Positions 1 to 6,171 of a DNA stretch of 7,507 bases are shown here, piece after piece. Below the pieces are notes generated by a model, which was not told where the DNA came from, ran no database searches, and saw nothing but the letters and a program-made list of their open reading frames with translations. The stretch is taken from the NCBI GenBank assembly GCA_022601315.1, contig JAHZIU010000300.1:1-7507 (forward strand), given 5' to 3'. The position numbers were made by a program, and so were the translations under genes. How positions within the stretch are numbered: position 1 is the first letter of the stretch; every line of letters begins with the position of its first letter. The stretch comes from Betaproteobacteria bacterium (lineage in GTDB: Bacteria > Pseudomonadota > Gammaproteobacteria > Burkholderiales > Nitrosomonadaceae).

Positions 1-989
1 CCACTGCCAGAACGAGAATCTTCAATCTCTTTGTATAAACCAATGACATCAGACAAAACAGTATCTGAATAAATCGTAATTGCTGCTGACAACATAAAAT
101 GTTTTGCTAAATCATTACGTTTATCGATAGTGACCACCTGTCTAGTAGGGAGAGGCCAATTTGTCGCTTCAGGCACCAAAGATTTAATTGGCACACCTAA
201 TACATGTAAAGTAGCTGTCAAAATTGCAGCTTGGTTTTCTGATTTCGCATCACCATCAACAGAATGCTCGGCAGCTAATTGCATTAAAGACGGTAGTAAT
301 TCTGATAGTGCAATAGTCCTACTATTATTGTGTCGAGTATATTGCGCTAATAATTTTTGGTAGCGATGCAATTGCGCCAGTTCCTGTTCAGACAGCATTG
401 CAATATTCTGCTTAATTTGAGAAAAATCACCTTCCCAACGATATAGAATGCTGACTTCATATTTAGAAATGTAAATAAATTTTATGGCGTCAAGACCTTT
501 GCGATACTCAGGATTATTTTGTAACCACTGCATACCTTTGGATATTAATATGCTGGTCATGAAATCAGGTAAAGGCAAATTCCCTATTTGAACAGATCGA
601 ATTTGTGGCAGGTCATTAGTTTGCACTACGATCGCTGCAAAATTTATATACCCTCCAAACAATTCAGTCGGCAAAGGAAAACTTAAATGAATTTTTGCTT
701 GTCGTTCAGAAAAATTAACTTGTGCGCGTCCTTTGCCAAAATGATTTGCCAGATAATTGGCGGCAATATCTAAATCTTCGGAAAGAATATTGACTCTGGA
801 TAGCAGGCGAGAATTTGCTTGTCGTCGATGTGCGTAAATTATTTTCTTTGCCCGTTCGATATGCTCGTGCGTCAAAGCGATTGGACGAACAATATGTGGT
901 TCATCTTCTATCGTCAAGAATAAAAGTACAGCCAATAGGCTTAGTGTTACGAGCAACAAGCTTGTAACCAAATACCAGAATACGCGCAT
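1..989 (-). CDS. Hypothetical membrane-anchored protein, 3' end outside the window
   Basis: Translating the reverse strand from the ATG at 989-987 gives 329 uninterrupted codons and two extra bases, so the gene continues past the left edge. Residues 1-3 are MRV. Residues 4-27 (from FWYLVTSLLLV) form one strong hydrophobic helix, followed by an acidic EDE. This predicts an inner-membrane anchor with most of the protein in the periplasm. The rest looks like a mixed, soluble alpha/beta domain, with a Gln/Leu-rich helical stretch near residues 195-220. No catalytic motif or cysteine pattern stands out. The frame stays open upstream to a TAA at 1142-1140, but it has no ATG, GTG or TTG there, so 989 is the best start even though no good Shine-Dalgarno precedes it. 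The gene is divergent from minC. I do not recognise a named family. The visible end (IEDSRSGSG) resembles what I recall of an unnamed proteobacterial family that continues with a GFSF-DLAADRAG motif, but that part lies outside the window. Confidence 0.85.
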   Translation of the reverse strand, partial: MRVFWYLVTSLLLVTLSLLAVLLFLTIEDEPHIVRPIALTHEHIERAKKIIYAHRRQANSRLLSRVNILSEDLDIAANYLANHFGKGRAQVNFSERQAKIHLSFPLPTELFGGYINFAAIVVQTNDLPQIRSVQIGNLPLPDFMTSILISKGMQWLQNNPEYRKGLDAIKFIYISKYEVSILYRWEGDFSQIKQNIAMLSEQELAQLHRYQKLLAQYTRHNNSRTIALSELLPSLMQLAAEHSVDGDAKSENQAAILTATLHVLGVPIKSLVPEATNWPLPTRQVVTIDKRNDLAKHFMLSAAITIYSDTVLSDVIGLYKEIEDSRSGS

Positions 990-994
990 GGGCA

Positions 995-1029
995 GAAATG
1001 ATTCTTTACTGGATATATGAAATGATTCT
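995..1029. repeat. 11-bp direct repeat GAAATGATTCT, two copies
   Basis: GAAATGATTCT occurs at 995-1005 and again, identically, at 1019-1029, with starts 24 bp apart. Both copies lie just upstream of the minus-strand gene's ATG. Read on that strand they are AGAATCATTTC. They could be a tandem operator or a chance or duplication relic. No regulator is known from the sequence. Confidence 0.6.
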
Positions 1030-1151
1030 GAGTCGAGATTAACCCTTACAAATTGAGACGCAAATACATTTTCCGTAGTATTGCAACCATAATTATGAAT
1101 TAATAAACATATCCTGAGTGAATTTCCTATAGGCCACAGTTAATTGGTGGG

Positions 1152-1157
1152 TATAAT
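1152..1157 (+). promoter_or_regulatory. Candidate -10 box (TATAAT) for the minCDE operon
   Basis: This is a perfect TATAAT, 78 bases before the minC ATG. The best -35 at a reasonable spacing is TAGGCC at 1130-1135 (16-bp spacer), which matches the sigma-70 consensus at only 3 of 6 positions, so the call rests on the -10 alone. TACTAT at 1189-1194, preceded by TGC, is an alternative closer to the gene. Confidence 0.3.
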
Positions 1158-1235
1158 ATCATTATGAAGCTGCAATTTAAGTAAATGCTACTATAGAATA
1201 ACCCGTATCAATGTAATCATAGACAAGATCAACAG

Positions 1236-2006
1236 ATGTCGACAAACCCTACGAATACAACCGCTGTACTGGAATTCAAAAGCAGTACCTTTTTTGCGCC
1301 TATATTAATTCTTTTTAACAATGATATCGCTACGATCGAATTGTCTTTGCATGAAAAGATTCGTTTGGCACCAGATTTCTTTAAAAATTCCCCATTAATA
1401 ATCGACGTAAGTGAATTAAATAAGCAGAACCATGATGTTGATATTGTTGAAATTACAACAGTGTTACGTAAAATAGGCTTTTTCCCAATCGGTCTGCGTG
1501 GTGGCAGTGATCGACAAAATAATCAAGCACGTAATTTATTTATTCCAATTGATGCGGTGCGCAGTAATGATAGCCCTATGTCATTTGGCAAAACACAAGT
1601 GGATGAGGCTACCGATCGATCCAAAGAGGAAGTAACTGAAACACCTATTGCTCCAGCGGCAGCATCGTCATCTTCCTCAGTTGCCACGACTTTAATTACC
1701 CAACCTGTACGTTCTGGGCAGCGTATTTATGCTACGGGTGATTTGATTATCTTGTCTCAGGTTAGCGCTGGCGCTGAAATTATGGCTGAAGGTAATATAC
1801 ATGTCTATAATACATTAAGAGGTCGGGCTTTGGCTGGTGTGCAAGGTAAAACAGATGCACGAATATTTTGTTTTGATTTGCAGGCTGAACTTATCTCAAT
1901 CGCAGGGGATTACAAAACTAACGAGGATTTGAGCAATCAAACCCGTAAAAAGCCGGTTCAAATTTACTTAAAAGATCATGCTTTAATTATTCAAGAAATT
2001 GCTTAA
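1236..2006 (+). CDS. minC: Septum site-determining protein MinC
   Basis: MinC inhibits FtsZ assembly away from midcell. Its N-terminal domain acts on FtsZ, and its C-terminal beta-helix domain binds MinD and targets the FtsZ tail. Here residues 10-110 fit the N-terminal domain, including the LIIDVSEL strand and the GFFPIGLRGG segment. Residues 111-155 are a variable linker with an Ala/Ser run (AAASSSSS, 141-148). Residues 156-226 carry the conserved C-terminal signature: PVRSGQRIYA, GDLIIL, GAEIMAEGNIHVY, LRGRALAGVQG and the ending ELISIAGDY. At 256 residues it is about 25 longer than the E. coli protein, mainly through the linker and tail. The ATG at 1236 has only a weak purine stretch before it (ACAAGA, 1222-1227). 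It is followed 25 bases later by minD, in the usual minCDE order. Confidence 0.97.
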   Translation: MSTNPTNTTAVLEFKSSTFFAPILILFNNDIATIELSLHEKIRLAPDFFKNSPLIIDVSELNKQNHDVDIVEITTVLRKIGFFPIGLRGGSDRQNNQARNLFIPIDAVRSNDSPMSFGKTQVDEATDRSKEEVTETPIAPAAASSSSSVATTLITQPVRSGQRIYATGDLIILSQVSAGAEIMAEGNIHVYNTLRGRALAGVQGKTDARIFCFDLQAELISIAGDYKTNEDLSNQTRKKPVQIYLKDHALIIQEIA

Positions 2007-2017
2007 GACTATTTAGC

Positions 2018-2034
2018 AAAGGAGACTCAAATTG
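2018..2034 (+). promoter_or_regulatory. Strong Shine-Dalgarno that fixes a TTG start for minD
   Basis: AAAGGAGA at 2018-2025 sits 6 bases before TTG at 2032-2034. The frame then gives the standard MinD N-terminus (M)ARVIVVTSGKGGVGK. No ATG or GTG lies in frame between the minC stop and this codon, so the TTG is the start. Confidence 0.85.
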
Positions 2035-2844
2035 GCAAGAGTTATCGTCGTGACATCAGGAAAAGGTGGTGTTGGTAAAACAACTACTAGTGCAGCGATT
2101 GCCATGGGGCTTGCAAAAAAAGGCCACAAAACAGCTGTTATAGATTTTGATGTTGGCTTACGTAACCTGGATTTAATTATGGGTTGCGAGCGTCGTGTTG
2201 TGTACGATTTTATAAATGTCATCAATGGTGAAGCGAGTATTAATCAGGCACTGATCCGTGATAAAAACTGTAATCTACTTTATGTTCTGCCTGCTTCACA
2301 AACACGTGATAAAGATGCCTTAACCCAGGAAGGTGTCGGCAAGGTTTTAGATGAGTTATCTCAGGACTTTAAATATATTGTTTGCGACTCCCCCGCTGGC
2401 ATTGAGAGGGGTGCGAATTTAGCTCTTTATTTCGCTGATGATGCTTTTGTCGTAACCAACCCGGAAATTTCCTCGGTAAGAGACTCTGATCGAATGCTGG
2501 GACTGTTATCCAGCAAGTCACGTCGAGCAGAAAGAAATGAAGAGCCTATTAAGGAATATTTATTACTAACGCGTTATGATCCAGATCGGGTTCATTCAGG
2601 AGAAATGCTAGGACTCGAAGATGTACAGGATATTTTATCTCTACATTTACTGGGCATTATACCCGAATCAAAATCAGTTTTAACCTCCTCTAATGCGGGT
2701 ATACCTGTAATTTTAGATGAAAAAAGTGAAGCGGGCCAAGCATATGCAGATGTCGTGGCGCGTTACTTGGGAGAGGAACGACCGCATCGATTCATTGATG
2801 GCAAGAAAGGTTTCTTCAGAAAGCTTTTTGGAGGTAAATCATGA
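2032..2844 (+). CDS. minD: Septum site-determining ATPase MinD
   Basis: MinD is the ParA/MinD-type ATPase that dimerises with ATP on the inner membrane, recruits MinC and is released by MinE, producing the pole-to-pole oscillation that places the Z ring at midcell. The deviant Walker A motif is at residues 10-18 (GKGGVGKTT, signature Lys11 and Lys16). The switch I region with its Asp is at 38-49 (DFDVGLRNLDLI), and the Walker B / switch II motif is at 119-125 (DSPAGIE). Residues 180-186 (TRYDPDR) are also typical of MinD. The C-terminus, residues 258-268 (KKGFFRKLFGG), is the amphipathic membrane-targeting helix. The length of 270 is the usual one. Translation starts at TTG behind a strong ribosome-binding site. 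The 3' end overlaps minE by four bases (ATGA), implying translational coupling. Confidence 0.98.
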   Translation: MARVIVVTSGKGGVGKTTTSAAIAMGLAKKGHKTAVIDFDVGLRNLDLIMGCERRVVYDFINVINGEASINQALIRDKNCNLLYVLPASQTRDKDALTQEGVGKVLDELSQDFKYIVCDSPAGIERGANLALYFADDAFVVTNPEISSVRDSDRMLGLLSSKSRRAERNEEPIKEYLLLTRYDPDRVHSGEMLGLEDVQDILSLHLLGIIPESKSVLTSSNAGIPVILDEKSEAGQAYADVVARYLGEERPHRFIDGKKGFFRKLFGGKS

Positions 2845-3119
2845 GCCTACTGGATTATTTCAGAGCATCCAAACCCAGAACTGCATCAATTGCCAAAGAA
2901 AGGCTGCAAATTCTTGTTGCGCATGATCGCTCACATCACAATCAACCCTCTTATCTCCCACAACTACAAAAAGAACTTCTGGAAGTTGTCCGTAGATACG
3001 TCAATGTGGATCAGGATGCAATATCGGTCAATTTTGAACAAGATGAAAATCAGGAAACATTGGAATTAAATATTGTTTTGCCTGACTATCAACAAACTGA
3101 TAAAAATTTACCTGGCTGA
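2841..3119 (+). CDS. minE: Cell division topological specificity factor MinE
   Basis: MinE stimulates the MinD ATPase, displaces MinC and confines MinCD to the poles. Residues 1-8 (MSLLDYFR) match the membrane-binding N-terminal helix. Residues 13-30 (RTASIAKERLQILVAHDR) form the conserved anti-MinCD segment that becomes a helix or strand on MinD contact. Residues 38-82 form the dimeric topological-specificity domain (YLPQLQKELLEVVRRYV, then the ELNIVLPD strand). The 92-residue length is normal. The start codon overlaps the minD stop (ATGA), and GGAGG at 2830-2834 inside minD is a good ribosome-binding site. No convincing hairpin terminator follows, although a T-run begins at the stop codon. 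Confidence 0.98.
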   Translation: MSLLDYFRASKPRTASIAKERLQILVAHDRSHHNQPSYLPQLQKELLEVVRRYVNVDQDAISVNFEQDENQETLELNIVLPDYQQTDKNLPG

Positions 3120-3172
3120 TTTTTTTGCTTATAGATAACAAATCATTCCCATAAATAGCTTGTAATCTTTTT

Positions 3173-3886
3173 ATGGCGTATCGAAGCGTTATTTATTTCT
3201 TAAATTCGCAACACCTTAAATTTGCAGGAAACACGCGATCAATTTTATTATGTGGTGAATACCAAATTAAAAACGCCCACACTCTACTTTCTTGGAAATT
3301 TGTTATTAGCTTTTTGCTTTTGGTGCAAGGTTGTGCCTCATTACAACAGCAAACAGCGATTAAAACAGTTTTCACCGAGCCCGCTGCTGATATCCAAAAT
3401 ATAAAATCCGACGCTTTCAATTTAATCGGTAGAATATCTATCCAGAATGAACATCATCGGCATTCTGGACGAATTAGCTGGCAGCATTCGGAAATCGATG
3501 ATGAAATATCGTTATTTTCACCCTTTGGCCAAGTTGTCGCAAAAATTTTGCGAAATCGAAATGATGCGCGTCTGATTACTTCAAAACAAGAAGTATTTTA
3601 TGCCACAGACATAGAACAATTAACTGAAGATATTTTAGGTTGGCGCCTGCCATTAAACGGCCTGCAATACTGGATACAGGGGCATCATTCTCCAGTGACG
3701 GCATCAGCAAAAGACATTAATCAGGAAGACCGTGTTATCGCCATCCGTCAAGATAATTGGCATATTCGATACAATAGTTTTTTTCCGAATCAGCCGGAAC
3801 AAATTGCACGCCCCAAAATACTCGAACTCAATTATCAGGACCTGAAAATCAGAATGGTAGTGGATAACTGGGAAATTATCGATTAA
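3173..3886 (+). CDS. lolB: Outer-membrane lipoprotein LolB (start uncertain)
   Basis: LolB is the outer-membrane receptor that takes lipoproteins from periplasmic LolA and inserts them into the membrane. With the only in-frame ATG (3173) the protein has 237 residues. A hydrophobic segment at 42-52 leads to a lipobox-like VQGC with Cys54 as the probable lipidated residue. The mature part shows the LolB pattern: FNLIGRISIQ (72-81), GRISWQH, the SLFSPFGQVVA strand pair, LGWRLPLNGLQYWIQG (about 154-169) and the C-terminal strand ending MVVDNWEI. A 53-residue leader before the Cys is far too long, and 3173 has no Shine-Dalgarno. An ATT at 3266, seven bases after GGTGA (3254-3258), would give a normal 22-residue signal peptide (I/M-KNAHTLLSWKFVISFLLL-). 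A sequencing frameshift near 3240-3270 is another explanation. The family call is firm and the start is not. Confidence 0.88.
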   Translation: MAYRSVIYFLNSQHLKFAGNTRSILLCGEYQIKNAHTLLSWKFVISFLLLVQGCASLQQQTAIKTVFTEPAADIQNIKSDAFNLIGRISIQNEHHRHSGRISWQHSEIDDEISLFSPFGQVVAKILRNRNDARLITSKQEVFYATDIEQLTEDILGWRLPLNGLQYWIQGHHSPVTASAKDINQEDRVIAIRQDNWHIRYNSFFPNQPEQIARPKILELNYQDLKIRMVVDNWEIID

Positions 3887-3915
3887 ATCAGATTTAAATC
3901 AGATTCAAATCAAAT
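3883..3915. repeat. Three 11-bp tandem repeats across the lolB stop codon
   Basis: TTAAATCAGAT occurs at 3883-3893 and 3894-3904, followed by a diverged copy TCAAATCAAAT at 3905-3915. The first copy contains the lolB stop codon TAA (3884-3886). The array fills most of the 41-base gap before ispE. It may have arisen by slippage, and a regulatory role is not supported. Confidence 0.85.
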
Positions 3916-3927
3916 AACCAATTTTTT

Positions 3928-4767
3928 ATGCTCACATTTCCTGCGCCAGCCAAAATTAATCTATTTCTCCATGTTATTGGCCGTCGACAGGATGGGTATC
4001 ATTTATTACAAACTGTTTTCCGTTTTCTGGATTTCTCAGATCAACTAAGTTTTGCAGTACGGCCTGATGGTTTGATCAAGCTGCATACACCGATAAGCGG
4101 GGTGCCAGAAGAGCAAGATTTATGTGTTCGGGCTGCAAAGCTTCTACAAAAGGAAAGTGGCGTAAATCTGGGAATAGATATTCATCTAAAAAAAATAATT
4201 CCAATGGGCGGTGGACTTGGCGGTGGCAGCTCTGATGCAGCAACAACATTGCTAGCACTCAATCAAATGTGGGGCCTCAATTGGGATAAACAACAATTAA
4301 TTGCATTAGGGCTTCAACTCGGTGCGGATGTTCCAGTTTTTGTATTTGGAAAAAATGCATTTGCAGAAGGAATTGGCGAAAAACTGGCAGCAGTTAAACT
4401 ACCTTCAGCATGGTATTTGGTACTGATTCCGCCTGTGCAGGTTTCAACCGCAGAAATTTTTACAAGTAAAGAATTGACACGAAACACGATTCCTATCAAA
4501 ATACCGCCCTTTTCCATCTGGCAAGGACATAACGATCTGCAATCCGTGGTATGTCAGAAATATCCAGATGTGGCAAGATATTTGGAGTGGCTAAAGCAGT
4601 TGAAAAATACTACAATAGCGGCAATGAGCGGTTCGGGGGCTTGTGTATTTGCCGAGTTTACAACTGAAATAGCGGCACGAACAGCATTTGAAAATATCCC
4701 CGCCGGGATGAGCGGATTTGTAGCACGTGGATTGGATGATCATCCAATGTGTCAATCAGAGGAATAA
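3928..4767 (+). CDS. ispE: 4-diphosphocytidyl-2-C-methyl-D-erythritol kinase
   Basis: IspE phosphorylates the 2-hydroxyl of CDP-methylerythritol with ATP, the fourth step of the cytosolic MEP pathway to IPP and DMAPP. It is a GHMP-family kinase. Residues 5-16 (PAPAKINLFLHV) carry the substrate-side Lys9 and Asn11. QDGYHLLQTVF at 21-31 is the conserved second motif. The glycine-rich ATP loop is at 93-105 (MGGGLGGGSSDAA). GADVPVF at 132-138 contains the catalytic Asp134. The third GHMP motif is at 233-241 (MSGSGACVF). The 279-residue length is typical. The ATG at 3928 begins the conserved N-terminus directly but has no clear Shine-Dalgarno (only a T-run before it), so it may rely on an AU-rich leader. 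It follows lolB by 41 bases in the common lolB-ispE pairing. Confidence 0.97.
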   Translation: MLTFPAPAKINLFLHVIGRRQDGYHLLQTVFRFLDFSDQLSFAVRPDGLIKLHTPISGVPEEQDLCVRAAKLLQKESGVNLGIDIHLKKIIPMGGGLGGGSSDAATTLLALNQMWGLNWDKQQLIALGLQLGADVPVFVFGKNAFAEGIGEKLAAVKLPSAWYLVLIPPVQVSTAEIFTSKELTRNTIPIKIPPFSIWQGHNDLQSVVCQKYPDVARYLEWLKQLKNTTIAAMSGSGACVFAEFTTEIAARTAFENIPAGMSGFVARGLDDHPMCQSEE

Positions 4768-4774
4768 AAGGTGA

Positions 4775-4794
4775 TTCTAAAATAGAAATTTTTT
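4775..4794 (+). terminator. Weak candidate terminator after ispE
   Basis: TTCTA (4775-4779), a three-base loop and TAGAA (4783-4787) form a 5-bp stem followed by A and six Ts (4789-4794), starting 8 bases after the ispE stop. The stem is short and almost free of GC, so it could be chance. It is the only terminator-like structure between ispE and the tRNA. Confidence 0.3.
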
Positions 4795-4905
4795 GTGTGA
4801 GTGAGGCGACAACGCGCGCAGAATCATAGCGTATTAATGAGGTTGCAAGCACAAAGTCAACGGAACTTTCGCAAAAATGTATGGCTAGAAACGCCTTAAA
4901 TAATT

Positions 4906-4980
4906 TGGGGAGTCGCCAAGTGGTAAGGCACTGGATTTTGATTCCAGCATACGTAGGTTCGATCCCTACCTCCCCAGCCA
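4906..4980 (+). tRNA. tRNA-Gln, anticodon TTG
   Basis: The sequence folds as a full cloverleaf. The acceptor arm TGGGGAG (4906-4912) pairs with CTCCCCA (4970-4976), including the weak U1-A72 pair typical of glutamine tRNAs. The D arm is GCC-AAGTGGTAA-GGC. The anticodon arm is CTGGA-TTTTGAT-TCCAG with anticodon TTG at 4938-4940. The T arm is GTAGG-TTCGATC-CCTAC. The discriminator G is at 4977 and CCA at 4978-4980 is encoded. It reads CAA and, by wobble, CAG. Its place between ispE and prs is conserved in many proteobacteria. The 138 bases upstream show no convincing -35/-10 pair, and no strong terminator follows, so I cannot tell whether it is processed from an ispE or prs transcript. Confidence 0.97.
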
Positions 4981-5116
4981 ATTGTTAGATTTACTATCTG
5001 TATTTCGGTCTAAACGGGTTAAATAAAACGCTACAAATGGCCTCACAATAGACTAATCATATTATCAGGGGTATCTGTACTCCCAGTTTCCAATCTATAT
5101 TATGTCAAGAAAGAAC
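4981..5116. other. Leader region between tRNA-Gln and prs
   Basis: No gene is seen here. The region is AT-rich. A TATTAT at 5060-5065 could be a -10 for prs, but no good -35 lies 16-18 bases upstream. A small hairpin, GGGGTA (5068-5073), loop TCTG, TAC and CCC with one bulged T (5078-5084), is located about 30 bases before the preferred start. No match to the E. coli-type PurR box was noticed. Confidence 0.4.
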
Positions 5117-6067
5117 ATGTCTTACGACAGCTTGATGGTTTTTACCGGTACCGCCAATCCTAAACTGGCACAAGATGCAGTAAAACATCTTAATATCCAT
5201 CTTGGACGTGCAAATGTTGGGCGTTTTAGTGATGGCGAAGTCAATGTGGAAATTCTCGAAAATGTCCGTGGTCGAGATGTGTTTATTTTACAGTCTACTT
5301 GTGCACCAACTAATGACAGCCTGATGGAAATTTTGGTGATGGTAGATGCTCTAAAACGCGCATCAGCTGGACGCATAACAGCAGCAATTCCTTATTTTGG
5401 TTATGCGCGTCAGGATAGAAGACCCCGCTCAGTAAGAGTACCAATATCCGCAAAGGTTGTTGCCAATATGTTAACAACTGTTGGTATAGATCGATTGCTG
5501 ACAATGGATTTACATTCTGATCAAATCCAGGGGTTTTTTGATATTCCTGTTGATAATATCTACGGTATGCCTATTCTGCTTGGCGATGTATGGAAGCATG
5601 ATTACAAAAAACTCGTTGTTGTTTCACCAGATGTTGGTGGCGTTGTACGCGCCAGGCATATGGCCAAGCGCTTAGAATGTGAACTGGCAATTATTGACAA
5701 ACGTCGCCCAAAAGCCAATGAAGCCAAGGTTATGAATATTATCGGTGAAGTGAAAGGGCGTACTTGCGTGATTATTGATGATTTGGTGGATACAGCCAAT
5801 ACACTATGTAAAGCTGCCGATGCATTAAAAGAAGAAGGTGCTCAAGCGGTATTAGCCTATTCCACTCATCCTGTATTATCTGGTAATGCAGTACAACGCA
5901 TAGAAAACTCTGCATTGGACAAACTTGTAGTAACCGATACCATACCGTTACGTGAAGATGCCCAGGCTTGCGAACGTATTTGCCAACTAAGTGTCGCAAA
6001 CTTGTTGGCTGAAACAATGTTGAGAATCAGCAATGAAAATTCTTTGAGCTCATTGTTTATGGAGTAA
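5117..6067 (+). CDS. prs: Ribose-phosphate pyrophosphokinase (PRPP synthetase)
   Basis: Prs transfers pyrophosphate from ATP to ribose 5-phosphate to make PRPP for purine, pyrimidine, NAD, His and Trp synthesis in the cytosol. I prefer the ATG at 5117 ([11 protein letters not shown], 316 residues, as in the family) over the in-frame ATG at 5102, which adds five residues and lacks a Shine-Dalgarno; AGAAAG lies just before 5117. Motifs, numbered from 5117: GRFSDGEV at 35-42, FGYARQDRR at 94-102 (ATP contacts), the DLH metal/catalytic site at 131-133, the flexible catalytic loop DKRRPKA at 194-200, and the PRPP/ribose-phosphate loop [10 protein letters not shown] at 221-230. In many homologues the loop reads DT(A/G)GT; here Asn228 replaces the second Gly. 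The C-terminus ([12 protein letters not shown]) is typical. It lies between tRNA-Gln and rplY and is probably followed by a weak terminator. Confidence 0.97.
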   Translation: MSYDSLMVFTGTANPKLAQDAVKHLNIHLGRANVGRFSDGEVNVEILENVRGRDVFILQSTCAPTNDSLMEILVMVDALKRASAGRITAAIPYFGYARQDRRPRSVRVPISAKVVANMLTTVGIDRLLTMDLHSDQIQGFFDIPVDNIYGMPILLGDVWKHDYKKLVVVSPDVGGVVRARHMAKRLECELAIIDKRRPKANEAKVMNIIGEVKGRTCVIIDDLVDTANTLCKAADALKEEGAQAVLAYSTHPVLSGNAVQRIENSALDKLVVTDTIPLREDAQACERICQLSVANLLAETMLRISNENSLSSLFME

Positions 6068-6090
6068 GGTATTAACCAATTATTCGTAGC

Positions 6091-6123
6091 ACAAGTAAAC
6101 AGAAATACTTGTAAGTTTTTTTT
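6091..6123 (+). terminator. Candidate rho-independent terminator after prs
   Basis: ACAAGTA (6091-6097) pairs perfectly with TACTTGT (6106-6112) around an 8-base loop. Three bases later come eight Ts (6116-6123). It begins 24 bases after the prs stop. The stem has only two GC pairs and the T-run is slightly displaced, so termination may be partial, leaving some read-through into rplY. Confidence 0.5.
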
Positions 6124-6126
6124 AAT

Positions 6127-6152
6127 TGATTTATCTGGTCGCGGATAAATCA
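6127..6152 (+). promoter_or_regulatory. Hairpin in the rplY leader
   Basis: TGATTTATC (6127-6135) is the exact reverse complement of GATAAATCA (6144-6152). Inside it, T-G and G-C pairs extend the stem to about 11 bp, closing a GTCG tetraloop at 6138-6141. It ends 7 bases before the rplY Shine-Dalgarno (GGAGAAG, 6160-6166). No T-run follows, so it is not a terminator. It may be an mRNA structure that controls rplY translation, or a palindromic operator. Confidence 0.5.
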
Positions 6153-6171
6153 CAATTTTGGAGAAGTAGAA

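Larger units (their letters stand above)
990..1235. other. Divergent intergenic region upstream of minC
   Basis: These 246 bases separate the minus-strand hypothetical gene from minC and must supply promoters for both. They are AT-rich with no coding evidence on the plus strand. The minus frame of the neighbouring gene stays open to 1142 but lacks a usual start codon. Visible structure is a TATAAT box at 1152-1157, another possible -10 with a TGn extension at 1186-1194 (TGC then TACTAT), and an 11-bp direct repeat near the left end. Confidence 0.6.

Noticed and set aside
130..363. Plus-strand open frame of 77 codons
   Set aside because: It lies entirely antisense to the long minus-strand gene and has no recognisable domain or ribosome-binding site.
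3117..3172. T-run after minE as a terminator
   Set aside because: The Ts directly follow the stop codon, and I could not find a hairpin before them.
3222..3404. Plus-strand 60-codon frame with a hydrophobic stretch (LYFLGNLLLAFCFWC)
   Set aside because: It overlaps lolB out of frame. The hydrophobic segment is the lolB signal region read in another frame. It is retained only as a possible sign of an indel, not as a gene.
4843..4885. TTGCAA at 4843-4848 as a tRNA-Gln promoter -35
   Set aside because: The nearest -10-like hexamer (TATGGC, 4880-4885) is 31 bases away and a poor match, so no promoter is called.
4658..4981. Minus-strand open frame of 107 codons beginning MAGEVGIEPTYAG
   Set aside because: The start is the antisense of tRNA-Gln; the GIEPT-type opening is a familiar artefact of translating tRNA complements. 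It also overlaps the end of ispE.
5102..5116. Upstream prs start at 5102 adding MSRKN
   Set aside because: It has no Shine-Dalgarno, and Prs homologues begin at the equivalent of MSYDSLMVF (5117).
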